Origin: Halobacillus_B sp963739045
Lineage (GTDB): Bacteria > Bacillota > Bacilli > Bacillales > Halobacillaceae
Direction: 5' to 3'
Assembly: GCA_963739045.1 (NCBI GenBank)
Contig: CAVTYY010000001.1
Span: 992,001 to 1,056,000 of the forward strand
DNA: 64,000 nt
Shown here: piece after piece, positions 34,550 through 42,960 of the stretch
Position numbering within the stretch: the stretch's first letter is position 1
How the letters are laid out: every line of letters begins with the position of its first letter
Made by a program: the position numbers and the translations under genes
Notes under the pieces: model-generated
What the model was told of the DNA's origin: nothing
The model's input: only the letters and a program-made list of their open reading frames with translations
The model's database searches: none

Positions 34550-34630
34550 TTGGTTCTATAATTTGATTCTCATTAATTTATACCGATTAAACCATGAGAA
34601 AAGAGGAAGTCCAAGCCAAATAAAACCCAC

Positions 34631-34661
34631 CAAAAAGGCGAACCAGAATTCTGGTTCGCCT
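34631..34661 (-). terminator. Minus-strand terminator with no matching gene
   Basis: A perfect 26-bp palindrome (arm AGGCGAACCAGAA) followed by five T only when read on the minus strand. All genes to its right up to 37.3 kb are on the plus strand. The remainder of 34435-34815 is AT-rich and shows no gene. Confidence 0.6.
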
Positions 34662-34815
34662 GCTATTATGACTTAAATTGTATCTTGCTGCGAAGAAGAT
34701 AATTTTTAGGGGGGTTAATTATAATATATAATACTACCCACTCAAGTATAAGTCTATATTTTTTTCATTTTTTCTCTAAAATAAATTATACAATTTAAAT
34801 TAGGGGGATTTCGGT

Positions 34816-36876
34816 ATGGTCTTTAACAAAACGGAAGAAGAAGAAAGACAGTATCTTGGGGTGGTTTTGAGTAGACTTCGTAAAAGGCTGCTCGACCTTG
34901 AGGATAGGATTTCTTCTTCTCGCAGTGATGTATTAGATGCTAAAAAATTTATTTGGGAAAATAAGCTTGATCAAGCAGAACAAGCATTTAATCGAGAAAA
35001 TGTTTCGTTAAAGATCGATTTTGGTGAAAAGGAAATCGCTCAGCACAGCAAGGTTCAAAAGTTATTGAAATCTCCTTATTTCGGAAGAGTCGACTTTGTT
35101 GAAAATGGTCAAACAGAAACAGAGAATATTTATATTGGAGTACATTCTTTTGTGGAAGAGAATAACTTAAATAATTTAATCTATGATTGGCGAGCTCCTG
35201 TCTCCAGTGTGTTCTATGATTTCGGAATGGGTAAGGCTGATTATTCCACGCCAGTAGGTAAAGTAGAAGGAGAGATTCATTTAAAAAGACAGTATAGTAT
35301 TAAAGCTGGTGTTATGGAACATATGATTGAAAGCTCGTTAAATATTAATGATGAAATTTTATTAAAGGAACTTAGCAGTACCTCAGATGAGAAGATGAAG
35401 AATATTGTCACCTCGATTCAAAAAGAACAAAACGCCGTGATCAGGAATGAAACTTCTAAAGAGGTCATTATTCAGGGAGTAGCAGGATCCGGGAAAACCT
35501 CTGTCGCTTTACACAGAATTGCCTTTTTGTTGTATCGGTTCAAAGATACATTAACATCGAAGAATATTTTAATTATTTCCCCGAATAAGGTTTTTTCAAA
35601 TTATATTTCCAATGTTTTACCGGAACTAGGCGAAGAGAACATTATGGAAGTTCATATAGAGGAACTTGCTCATAAAGAGCTTTCCGGCATGGGGAAAGAT
35701 ACAGTCGTTTAATCAACAAATAACGGACTTGATGGATTCTGCTGACCAGGATTTTATAGATCGTATAAAGTATAAGGCATCTACAGACTTTTTACATGAG
35801 TTGGATGGTTTCATCAATTATATGGATGCTGAATACTTTTCACCAGAAGATATCACGATCGATTCTGTATATATTTCAAAGGAGGACTTAGTAAGGAATT
35901 ATCACACATATGAAAGGATGCCTATTCAACAAAGATTAGAAAAGGTTGCTTCTATTGCTGGAAGCAGAGATAGAAAGGGGAGGAAAGTGACTCCCGCTGC
36001 CTCTAGAAAAATAAAATCTGCTATAATGAATCAATGTTTAAGTATCAAGATGTACTTTCATTGTACAAAGATTTTTATCATTCCATTGGAAAGCCACACC
36101 TCTTCAAATATAAATCCGGAAAAATAATGGAGTACGCAGATGCCTTTCCTTTAATGTATATAAAATCGTATTTCAATGGATTGGAGTCATATGATTATGT
36201 AAAGCATCTATTAGTAGATGAAATGCAGGATTATACTCCGATCCAATATGTTGTGTTGTCAAAGCTTTTTAGGTCTAAGAAAACCATTTTGGGTGATCGC
36301 AATCAGTCTGTAAATCCGTACTCCTCTACTTCTATTGCTGAGATAAAAAAAGTTTTTCCAACCGCAGATACGGTTGAGTTATTAAAAAGCTACCGTTCCA
36401 CAATTGAAATTACAAACTTTGCTCAACAATTAAATGATAATAATAAACTGATTCCAATTGAACGTCATGGCGAGGAACCCCGAATTTTAAATTGTAAAAG
36501 CAGGATGAGTGAACTTGAAGAAATAAGAAATTTAATTATTCATTTCTTGCAATCGGATCACAATTCATTAGCAATCATCTGTAAGACACAAACTCAGGCA
36601 AGTGAAATGTACCAGGCGGTCAATGACTTAAGTAATGATATATTTTTGCTGACTTTCGATAGTGAGGAGTTCCATGAAGGTATCATGATCACATCGGCTC
36701 CCATGTCTAAAGGATTGGAGTTTGATCAAGTCATCGTTCCTTTTGTTGACGCGGCCGGCTACCACACTGATTTAGATAAAAGTTTGTTGTATATTGCCTG
36801 CACAAGAGCCATGCACAAATTGAATGTAACCTACTCTGATACGCTCACTCCATTTTTCAAAAATGCTCAGAAGTGA
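34816..36876 (+). pseudogene. helD: HelD-like RNA-polymerase-recycling helicase, two frameshifts
   Basis: Three overlapping frames together make one UvrD-superfamily HelD protein of about 687 residues. The parts are: 34816 to about 35698 (coiled-coil arm LRKRLLDLEDRISSSRSDVL, Walker A GVAGSGKTS near 222), about 35699 to 36030 (FNQQITDLMDSADQDF ... RKVTPAASRKIKSAI), and about 36030 to 36876 (FKYQDVLSLYKDFYH, Walker B LLVDEMQDYTP, SKGLEFDQVIVPF, ACTRAMHKL). The first shift sits at a GGGG run near 35695 (one extra base), the second near 36030 (one base lost). HelD removes stalled RNA polymerase. The base composition is more AT-rich than its neighbours. Confidence 0.8.
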
Positions 36877-36927
36877 TGTTTGCTTTTATCCATGCAGACA
36901 ATTAGTGCTCAAACTAAAAAATTCCAG

Positions 36928-36955
36928 TTTACTCAGAGAGCATTTATGGTAGAAT
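36928..36955 (+). promoter_or_regulatory. Promoter of yolD
   Basis: -35-like TTTACT (36928-36933), 16-bp spacer, -10 TAGAAT (36950-36955), directly followed by an SOS box. Confidence 0.5.
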
Positions 36956-36957
36956 AA

Positions 36958-36969
36958 GAACAAACGTTC
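36958..36969 (+). promoter_or_regulatory. LexA (SOS) box
   Basis: GAACAAACGTTC is an exact match to the core GAAC-N4-GTTC of Bacillus LexA boxes. It lies two bases after the -10 element, over the presumed transcription start, so LexA would block initiation. Confidence 0.75.
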
Positions 36970-36990
36970 CCGTTAAGGAGTGGATAACAA

Positions 36991-37332
36991 GTGGATAGCA
37001 AACATCGCGATCGCGGATCGATTAAGTGGACATCTTTAATGCTGCCTGAACATGTGGAAATGATTAAAAAGCTTTGGAAAGAAGACGAGCGGGTAGAGCA
37101 GGGGATATTGGATGAACAGAAGGCAGTGGAAATTGACTTTATGCTGCAGCGGGCTTTGCATGATGATTTAACTGTGCGGCTGAAGGTCTATAATGGCTTT
37201 GAATATGAAGAAGTTCAAGTGAAGATGGAATACATCAGCAAACTCGACCGCAAAATTTTCGGAACCAACTGGGACACGAAAGAAGAGGTCATTCTGAGGC
37301 TTGAGGATATAGCGGATATTGATATTATCTAA
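36991..37332 (+). CDS. YolD-like protein (113 aa)
   Basis: It shows the YolD pattern: DRGSIKWTSLMLPEHVEMIK at the start and the C-terminal segment with VQVKMEYISKLDRKI, then WDTKEEVILRLEDIADI. YolD-like genes usually stand directly before a Y-family DNA polymerase (UvrX/DinB type) and are SOS-regulated. Here the SOS box is present but no polymerase gene follows. Start GTG 36991 lies behind AAGGAGTGG. It could be a relic of a polymerase operon or a regulator acting in trans. Confidence 0.85.
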   Translation: MDSKHRDRGSIKWTSLMLPEHVEMIKKLWKEDERVEQGILDEQKAVEIDFMLQRALHDDLTVRLKVYNGFEYEEVQVKMEYISKLDRKIFGTNWDTKEEVILRLEDIADIDII

Positions 37333-37383
37333 TGTGTTCACAAAAAGTTCACAAGTAATTTTGGAATTTTTTGAATATGAATC

Positions 37384-37413
37384 TTGACGGTAGTACAAGA
37401 AAGGTACTATATT
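37384..37413 (+). promoter_or_regulatory. Promoter with palindromic operator, ahead of a short terminated transcript
   Basis: TTGACG (37384-37389), 18-bp spacer, TATATT (37408-37413). A perfect inverted repeat TAGTAC-N7-GTACTA (37391-37409) fills the spacer and touches the -10, an ideal place for a repressor. Confidence 0.6.
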
Positions 37414-37419
37414 AAGTAT

Positions 37420-37488
37420 CACATGGAAGCTACATGTATACTAGGACGGAGAAAACGACCGGTTTATGCCGGTCGTTTTCTCTGTTTT
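37420..37488 (+). ncRNA. Candidate small RNA ending in a 14-bp terminator hairpin
   Basis: The promoter just upstream would start a transcript near 37420. It would contain a small ACATG/CATGT hairpin (37421-37437), then a perfect 14-bp stem (arm GAGAAAACGACCGG, 37449-37462, pairing with 37469-37482) and end at TGTTTTAT. The whole RNA would be about 70 nt. A short frame from 37434 has no ribosome site. Expression is inferred from the promoter and terminator only. Confidence 0.45.
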
Positions 37489-37559
37489 ATTATAGCAATG
37501 AGAATGGGTGCCAGATTGGAGGGGCAGGACGCCGCTGGATTGGGTCAGCATCGTGCGCG

Positions 37560-37970
37560 CTATCGTTCCTTAATAAGCGTCTATCCTCTCTAAAAAAGGA
37601 TCTATCGCCGCAAAAATTAAATCTATCGTCCCTAATCGCGGTTCTATCGGCAGAAAGTGAGAATCTATCGCATATTTGCCATTCTATCGTACGATAAATC
37701 AGTTCTATCGCCTTTCGCAGCACAGATTATCGCGGGCTATCGCACCCAAGCACCAGTCTATCCCATGTAAGCAACCTATCGCTTCTATCAGCACGTGCGA
37801 TCACACCCAAAGCGCCATATCGCCTCTCGAAACACGGGCTATCGCACACAAGCTGCAGCCTATCGCACACAACCCCCAGGCATACCGCCTCCCGCAGCAA
37901 GCGCAATCACAACAAGGCACCAGGAAGCCTGGCCGCCATACTCATCCCCATATCGCCACCCGATATAGAG
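37560..37970. repeat. Array of CTATCG motifs with 21-bp period
   Basis: About 20 copies of CTATCG or a close variant start at 37560, 37581, 37602, 37623, 37644, 37665, 37684, 37705, 37727, 37737, 37758, 37776, 37785, 37817, 37839, 37860, 37881, 37902 and near 37950. Most steps are exactly 21 bp. The 15 bp between motifs vary freely. On the minus strand the motif reads CGATAG and would lie in the 3' part of the pbpG transcript. The short plus-strand frame across it shows only a seven-residue echo of the period and is not a gene. Confidence 0.8.
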
Positions 37971-37980
37971 CCATTCCACT

Positions 37981-40038
37981 CTAAAAGAACCAATCCACCA
38001 TGCTTCTAAACCAGCGATTATTTTTAAATTCTTTTTCTACTTCATCCTTCAGCTTACTGTCATCGCCGCCGCATGTTTCTTTCGGAATGTCTTTTTTCTT
38101 CAGGTAAACGAGCCGCTCTTTCGGGCAGTTGGGACCGGACAGTTTGCCGGTGTCTGGATCAATATAGACTCCTTTCACGCCGGGCGTCGGAGTGAAGGCG
38201 GCGTTCGGGAGTGACTTATGAATGTCTTCCATCGTGTCTGCCCACACTTCTTTCGGAATCTGGTGATCGGAGGTTTTCGTCAGTTTCTTACTGCCGTCAT
38301 CATAGCCGGTCCAGACGCCTGTGACGTACTGCGGGCTGAAGCCGATCATCCAGCTGTCATAATCGGTTGTGCCGGATTTTCCGCCGTACATGCGGGTCAG
38401 CCGGTCAGCAATCGTGGAGCCGGTGACGCTCATGTATCCATTTAAGGCGGTGTCAAACATGCCTGTCATCATATGAGTGACTTCGAAGGCGTTATCGGGA
38501 TCGATTTTGTCGTCTTCCTTGTATGTTGGTTTGTATTCATAAAGAACATTGCCGTGGCGGTCGGTAATTTTGTCTACCGTATGGGCATGAATCGATTCGG
38601 TGCCCGAGATCAGCCGGCCGTAGCCGTTGACCATGTCGTAAAGCGATATGGAGGCTGTTCCGAGTGCGAGAGAGGGAACAGCTGGCAGTTTGCCGTTGAT
38701 GCCAAAGGTGTGCAAGGTTTTGACTAGGTTCTTTGGACCGATTTCCATATTCGTTTTTACGGCGTAAATATTGTCTGACAAAGCAAGCGCCTGGGCCATG
38801 GTAATCGGCTTGTCTGCATAATAGTCGTTATAATTGGCCGGGGCGTACATTTTGCCGTTTTTCAGTTCGAAAGTTGTGGGCTTGCTTTCCTTCATCGTGA
38901 CCGGCGAGTAGCCTTTGCCTAAGGCCGCATAGTATAAAAATGGTTTAATCGTTGATCCGACCATCCGCTTCGCCTGCGTTGCCCGGTTATAGGAGCTTGC
39001 CGCGTAATCGCGTCCGCCGGCAAGAGCCGTAACGGCGCCGGTATTGCTATCCATAACGACGGCCGCTGTCTGGACGTCGTCATTAGGGTTAATATCCTCG
39101 CGTAACGCTTTGTCCAAATCCTGCTGATGCTCTTTAATCAGAGAAGTGTGGATATGGTAGCCGCCGGTGCGCAGCTCTTCCCGGGAGATATGAAGAAGGT
39201 TAGCTGCTTCCTGGACGACCTGGTCTTGGAAATAAGGAGCCACTTCGCTGTGGGCCACTTCCGCTTCCTTATCAGAATAGGCGAGCGTGACCGCCTCCGC
39301 CTGCTGTTCTTCAGAGGTGGTAATGTACCCGTTTTTCTCCATTTCTGCCAGCACCTTGGATTGGCGTGAGGTCGCATTTTCCTCGTTGACAAGCGGTGAA
39401 TAGTAGCTGGGTCCTTTAGGAATACCGGCAAGCATGGTGGCTTCGGCTAACGTCAAGTTCTTCGCATGCTTGTCAAAATAGGACCGGCTTGCGGCCTCGA
39501 TGCCGTATGCGCCATGGCCGTAATAAATCGTATTTAAGTAGCCTTCCAGAATTTCGTCTTTGGAATAAAAGAGTTCCAGACGAACGGCAAAGAGGGCTTC
39601 GGAAAGCTTACGTTTCCACGTTTTTTCCTGAGACAGATAGAGGTTCTTCGCATATTGCTGGGTGATAGTGCTTGCTCCTTCAGCCATGCTCATCGTTTTA
39701 ATATCTTTCAGACCGGCAGAAGCAATCCGGCGGAAATCGAAACCGAAGTGATCATAAAAGCGATGGTCTTCAATAGAGACCGTAGCGTCAATAATGGACT
39801 GAGGCATCTCATCTTTCTTAATCCAGTACCGTTCTTCGGCTCCATGGTCTTCCCCGATAACTGATCCGTCCTTACTATAATAAAGGGTGTTTTGTTCGGT
39901 CATAAGGGATGGCGGCCCCTGGCTGATGGCAAGACCAAGAATGCCAATAACGGCAAGCACAGCTAAAATAGCCGTAAACACAGCTAGTTTGAAGCTTCTT
40001 TTTGCCCATTTTAATGAAAAACGAATAAATAATATCAT
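37981..40038 (-). CDS. pbpG: Class A penicillin-binding protein, PbpG/YwhE type (685 aa)
   Basis: A bifunctional peptidoglycan glycosyltransferase and transpeptidase. An N-terminal membrane helix (about 18-38) is followed by the GT51 domain with the catalytic Glu in SIEDHRFYDH near 91 and EGASTITQQYAKN. The transpeptidase domain has the active-site STIK near 363, SDN near 420 and KSGT near 554 (KSG in place of KTG). A cysteine-containing tail follows. B. subtilis PbpG contributes to spore peptidoglycan synthesis, and the neighbouring speE/speB confirm the ywhE position. No terminator is seen before the CTATCG array downstream. Confidence 0.92.
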   Translation of the reverse strand: MILFIRFSLKWAKRSFKLAVFTAILAVLAVIGILGLAISQGPPSLMTEQNTLYYSKDGSVIGEDHGAEERYWIKKDEMPQSIIDATVSIEDHRFYDHFGFDFRRIASAGLKDIKTMSMAEGASTITQQYAKNLYLSQEKTWKRKLSEALFAVRLELFYSKDEILEGYLNTIYYGHGAYGIEAASRSYFDKHAKNLTLAEATMLAGIPKGPSYYSPLVNEENATSRQSKVLAEMEKNGYITTSEEQQAEAVTLAYSDKEAEVAHSEVAPYFQDQVVQEAANLLHISREELRTGGYHIHTSLIKEHQQDLDKALREDINPNDDVQTAAVVMDSNTGAVTALAGGRDYAASSYNRATQAKRMVGSTIKPFLYYAALGKGYSPVTMKESKPTTFELKNGKMYAPANYNDYYADKPITMAQALALSDNIYAVKTNMEIGPKNLVKTLHTFGINGKLPAVPSLALGTASISLYDMVNGYGRLISGTESIHAHTVDKITDRHGNVLYEYKPTYKEDDKIDPDNAFEVTHMMTGMFDTALNGYMSVTGSTIADRLTRMYGGKSGTTDYDSWMIGFSPQYVTGVWTGYDDGSKKLTKTSDHQIPKEVWADTMEDIHKSLPNAAFTPTPGVKGVYIDPDTGKLSGPNCPKERLVYLKKKDIPKETCGGDDSKLKDEVEKEFKNNRWFRSMVDWFF

Positions 40039-40171
40039 GTTGCCATGCTCCTGCCTGTTAAGAATTCATAAAGATTGCTATTATTATGGGTAAATCATTA
40101 GTAAAATAAACGTATTGCTCGTTTTAGCGGCAAGGAGAAATGGGTTCAGGAAATGAAAGGGGAACGAATAA

Positions 40172-41002
40172 ATGGGTACTTGGTTTACAGAAAAACAGAC
40201 CGATCACTTTGGAATTACAGCAAAAGTGAACCGGTCTTTGCATAAAGAACAAACCGATTTTCAAAGTTTAGAAATGCTTGAAACAGAAGAATGGGGCAAT
40301 ATGCTCGTTCTGGATGATATGGTGATGACGACTGAGAAGGATGAGTTTGTCTATCACGAAATGCTCGCGCACATTCCCTTGTTTACTCATCCGAGTCCGA
40401 AACAGGTGCTGGTCGTGGGCGGCGGTGACGGAGGCGTGATTCGCGAGGTGCTGAAGCATCCCAGTGTGGAAAAAGCGACTCTTGTAGAAATCGATGGCAA
40501 AGTAATCGAGTATTCGAAGCAGTATCTGCCGAGTATTGCCGGCGCTTTAGAAGATGAGCGGGTCGAAGTGAAAGTCGACGACGGCTTTATGCACATTGCG
40601 AAAAGCGAGCGTGAATATGATGTGATTATGGTCGATTCCACGGAACCGGTCGGGCCTGCGGTGAATCTGTTTACCAAAGGTTTTTACGAAGGGATTGCTA
40701 AAGCTTTGAAGGAAGACGGGATTTTTGTCGCACAGACGGACAACCCTTGGTTTAAAGCCGATCTGCTTCAACAAGCCTATGGGGATGTTCAGGAAACCTT
40801 CCCGATTACGAAAGTATATACGGCGAATATTCCCACTTATCCGAGCGGCCTGTGGACGTTTACGATGGGAAGTAAAATTTATGATCCTTTGCAAGTTCCG
40901 GCCGAGCGTTTCCATGATTTCGAGACGCGCTACTATACAGAAGAGCTGCAAACTGCTGCTTTTGCCCTGCCGAAATTTGTGAAAGATTTATTACAAGGCT
41001 GA
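40172..41002 (+). CDS. speE: Spermidine synthase (276 aa)
   Basis: It transfers aminopropyl from decarboxylated SAM to putrescine. Family hallmarks: MGTWFTEKQTDHFGI start, VVGGGDGGVIREVLKH near 78, the catalytic Asp region VDSTEPVGPAVNLF near 155, and IPTYPSGLWTF near 212. ATG 40172 follows AAGGGGAACG. It forms an operon with speB 13 bp downstream, as in B. subtilis. Confidence 0.96.
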   Translation: MGTWFTEKQTDHFGITAKVNRSLHKEQTDFQSLEMLETEEWGNMLVLDDMVMTTEKDEFVYHEMLAHIPLFTHPSPKQVLVVGGGDGGVIREVLKHPSVEKATLVEIDGKVIEYSKQYLPSIAGALEDERVEVKVDDGFMHIAKSEREYDVIMVDSTEPVGPAVNLFTKGFYEGIAKALKEDGIFVAQTDNPWFKADLLQQAYGDVQETFPITKVYTANIPTYPSGLWTFTMGSKIYDPLQVPAERFHDFETRYYTEELQTAAFALPKFVKDLLQG

Positions 41003-41015
41003 AGGGGGACTCACG

Positions 41016-41888
41016 ATGATATTTGATCACGGTTACTCCGGTAAAGTATTTATTATGAGCCGTCCGGAAGAAGAGCCGGCGGATGCCGTCATTTATGGCA
41101 TGCCGATGGACTGGACGGCAAGCTTTCGTCCCGGTTCCCGGCTCGGTCCGAATCGCATTCGCGAAGCCTCGATTGGTCTTGAGGAATATAGTCCGTATTT
41201 GGACCGCCACCTGGAGGAAGTGAACTATTTTGATGCGGGGGATATGATGCTGCCTTTCGGAAATGCGGCACGCAGTCTCGACATCATCGAAGGGTACATG
41301 GACGAGCTGCTCGCCAAAGGTAAATATCCGCTCGGCCTCGGCGGGGAGCATCTGGTCACTTGGCCGGTGTTAAAAGCGATCCATCGTAAATACCCGGATG
41401 TGGCGGTCATTCATATCGACGCTCACGCCGATCTCCGGGAAGAATATGAAGGAGAAGTTCTTTCTCATTCCACCCCGATCCGCAAAGCGTGCGGGCTGCT
41501 GGGTCCGGAGAATGTTTATTCCTTTGGGATCCGCTCCGGGATGCGGGAAGAATTTCAGTATGCTAAAGAAAGCGGCATGTATATGGCGAAATATGAAGTG
41601 CTGCGTCCGCTGCAGGAGATCCTTCCGAAGCTTGCCGGCCGTCCGGTGTACGTGACGATCGACATTGACGTGCTCGATCCTGCTTACGCGCCAGGAACCG
41701 GCACGGCTGAAGCAGGCGGTATTTCTTCCAAAGAACTGCTCTCAAGCATTCATGCGATCGCGGCATCTGATTTGAATGTGATTGGCTCTGATCTCGTGGA
41801 AGTTGCCCCTGCCTATGACCCGACAGAGCAGACGCAAATCGCCGCTAGTAAATTTGTGCGCGAAATGCTTTTGGGCTTTGTTAAATAA
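41016..41888 (+). CDS. speB: Agmatinase (290 aa)
   Basis: A ureohydrolase producing putrescine from agmatine, supplying speE. The two-manganese site is complete: GGEHLVTWP near 110, HIDAHADLREEY near 135 and TIDIDVLDPAYAPGTG near 212. RBS AAGGGGGAC lies before ATG 41016. Synteny and sequence make the call firm. Confidence 0.96.
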   Translation: MIFDHGYSGKVFIMSRPEEEPADAVIYGMPMDWTASFRPGSRLGPNRIREASIGLEEYSPYLDRHLEEVNYFDAGDMMLPFGNAARSLDIIEGYMDELLAKGKYPLGLGGEHLVTWPVLKAIHRKYPDVAVIHIDAHADLREEYEGEVLSHSTPIRKACGLLGPENVYSFGIRSGMREEFQYAKESGMYMAKYEVLRPLQEILPKLAGRPVYVTIDIDVLDPAYAPGTGTAEAGGISSKELLSSIHAIAASDLNVIGSDLVEVAPAYDPTEQTQIAASKFVREMLLGFVK

Positions 41889-41912
41889 ATGATAGAATAG
41901 AGAAATGGTACG

Positions 41913-41948
41913 AAAAGCCACTGTGATTGCTCTCATAGTGGCTTTTCT
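41913..41948 (+). terminator. Terminator of speE-speB
   Basis: A perfect 10-bp stem AAAAGCCACT/AGTGGCTTTT with a 14-nt loop. Confidence 0.8.
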
Positions 41949-41978
41949 TCTTGAACAGAAGTAAAGGAGCGCTTGCAA

Positions 41979-42425
41979 GTGACTAACAAAATGCTAGGAT
42001 TGATCGCCGTCTATGCCGTGATTATGGCAGGACTGCTTTATGTAACTTTTGCAGAGGAATGGAACCCTTCCGGCAATACGTACAGCGTAGAAGATCAGAC
42101 GCTGACGATCGAGCAGGGAGTGTTCAGTAAAGATACCCGCACCATCGATATGAAAGGAAAGCAGGCGGACGTGCTGCGTTATTTTCTCGCGATGTCTGTC
42201 GAACGTGAGCATTGGAGACAGGACCTGACTGTCATTGGACTGATTCTGCCCTTTTTATTATTTATTTTCTACCGCGACCGTCGTCCGTTTAAAAGCTATG
42301 TTTCTTATGGCTGGTATGTGACAATAATAGCAGCTATAGCGGTGCTGTATGCGGCTTACAGTATACCGGGGCATGTGAACGAGATTCAGGATATTCAGCA
42401 GCAGGTAAATCAGTTAACATCGTAA
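41979..42425 (+). CDS. Uncharacterised membrane protein (148 aa)
   Basis: Three hydrophobic segments: a signal-anchor at about 5-23, then helices near 85-105 and 112-132, with an extracytoplasmic loop of about 60 residues between the first two (WNPSGNTYSVEDQTLTIEQG). I recognise no family. A TTG at 41973 is open, but GTG 41979 stands 9 nt after AAAGGAG and is the likelier start. It has no clear operon partner; ywiB has its own promoter. Confidence 0.65.
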   Translation: MTNKMLGLIAVYAVIMAGLLYVTFAEEWNPSGNTYSVEDQTLTIEQGVFSKDTRTIDMKGKQADVLRYFLAMSVEREHWRQDLTVIGLILPFLLFIFYRDRRPFKSYVSYGWYVTIIAAIAVLYAAYSIPGHVNEIQDIQQQVNQLTS

Positions 42426-42441
42426 TGGAATAGAGTTCCTC

Positions 42442-42470
42442 TTGAGTTTTTGAGTAGGAGTTCTTATAAT
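42442..42470 (+). promoter_or_regulatory. Sigma-A promoter of ywiB-argS
   Basis: TTGAGT, 17-bp spacer, TATAAT, 47 bp upstream of the ywiB start. Confidence 0.7.
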
Positions 42471-42516
42471 AAATAAGTTAAAGTGTACGCCATCCGATAG
42501 ATAAAGGAGCGATAAA

Positions 42517-42960
42517 ATGACGAGCAGCCATGCCACAGACGTCCAGGTGCAACTCGTAACGGAGATCAGAGAAGCAGATCGGAATGAGAAAATGAACATC
42601 TTTGAGCCGGGTCAGTTTTATCAGCGCGGAGAAACCCAGGTGCTCACATTTACAGAACACCCAGACGAGGGGGAGCCTGTAAACACGATGATTACCATAA
42701 AGCCGAGTCACGTGAGTATTAAACGGACCGGCGGCGTAGCGATGCGCCAGGTATTTCAGCCGCAAATCGAAACGGAGAACATCTACCATCACACGTACGG
42801 AGATTTTCATATGAAAACGGTCACCGATGAGATTGACTACCGTTCGCTTGATGAGGGGTATCAAGGACGTTTGTTTATTAGTTATCAAATGACATTAAAC
42901 CACGAAGTAACTCAAGCCCACCGCTTGACGCTGACGTTTAAGGAGGAAAGTAAAGCATGA
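42517..42960 (+). CDS. ywiB: DUF1934 family protein YwiB (147 aa)
   Basis: A small lipocalin-like beta-barrel protein of the DUF1934/YwiB family. Recognisable parts are QFYQRGETQVLTFTE, the ITIKPSHVSIKRTG strand pair and the C-terminal GRLFISYQM. Function is unknown, but the family is almost always placed before argS in Bacilli, and here the genes overlap in ATGA. ATG 42517 follows AAAGGAGCG. Confidence 0.88.
   Translation: MTSSHATDVQVQLVTEIREADRNEKMNIFEPGQFYQRGETQVLTFTEHPDEGEPVNTMITIKPSHVSIKRTGGVAMRQVFQPQIETENIYHHTYGDFHMKTVTDEIDYRSLDEGYQGRLFISYQMTLNHEVTQAHRLTLTFKEESKA

Noticed and set aside
37560..37970. CRISPR array
   Set aside because: The repeated motif is only 6-7 bp, the period is 21 bp and no cas genes are near. 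CRISPR repeats are longer than 20 bp with unique spacers of 26 bp or more.
37676..37984. Open frame over the CTATCG array as a gene
   Set aside because: No ribosome site, biased composition, and the seven-residue echo follows from the 21-bp DNA period.
42426..42960. T-box riboswitch for argS
   Set aside because: The argS start overlaps ywiB, and the region before ywiB is a plain promoter of about 90 bp without T-box sequence or an antiterminator.
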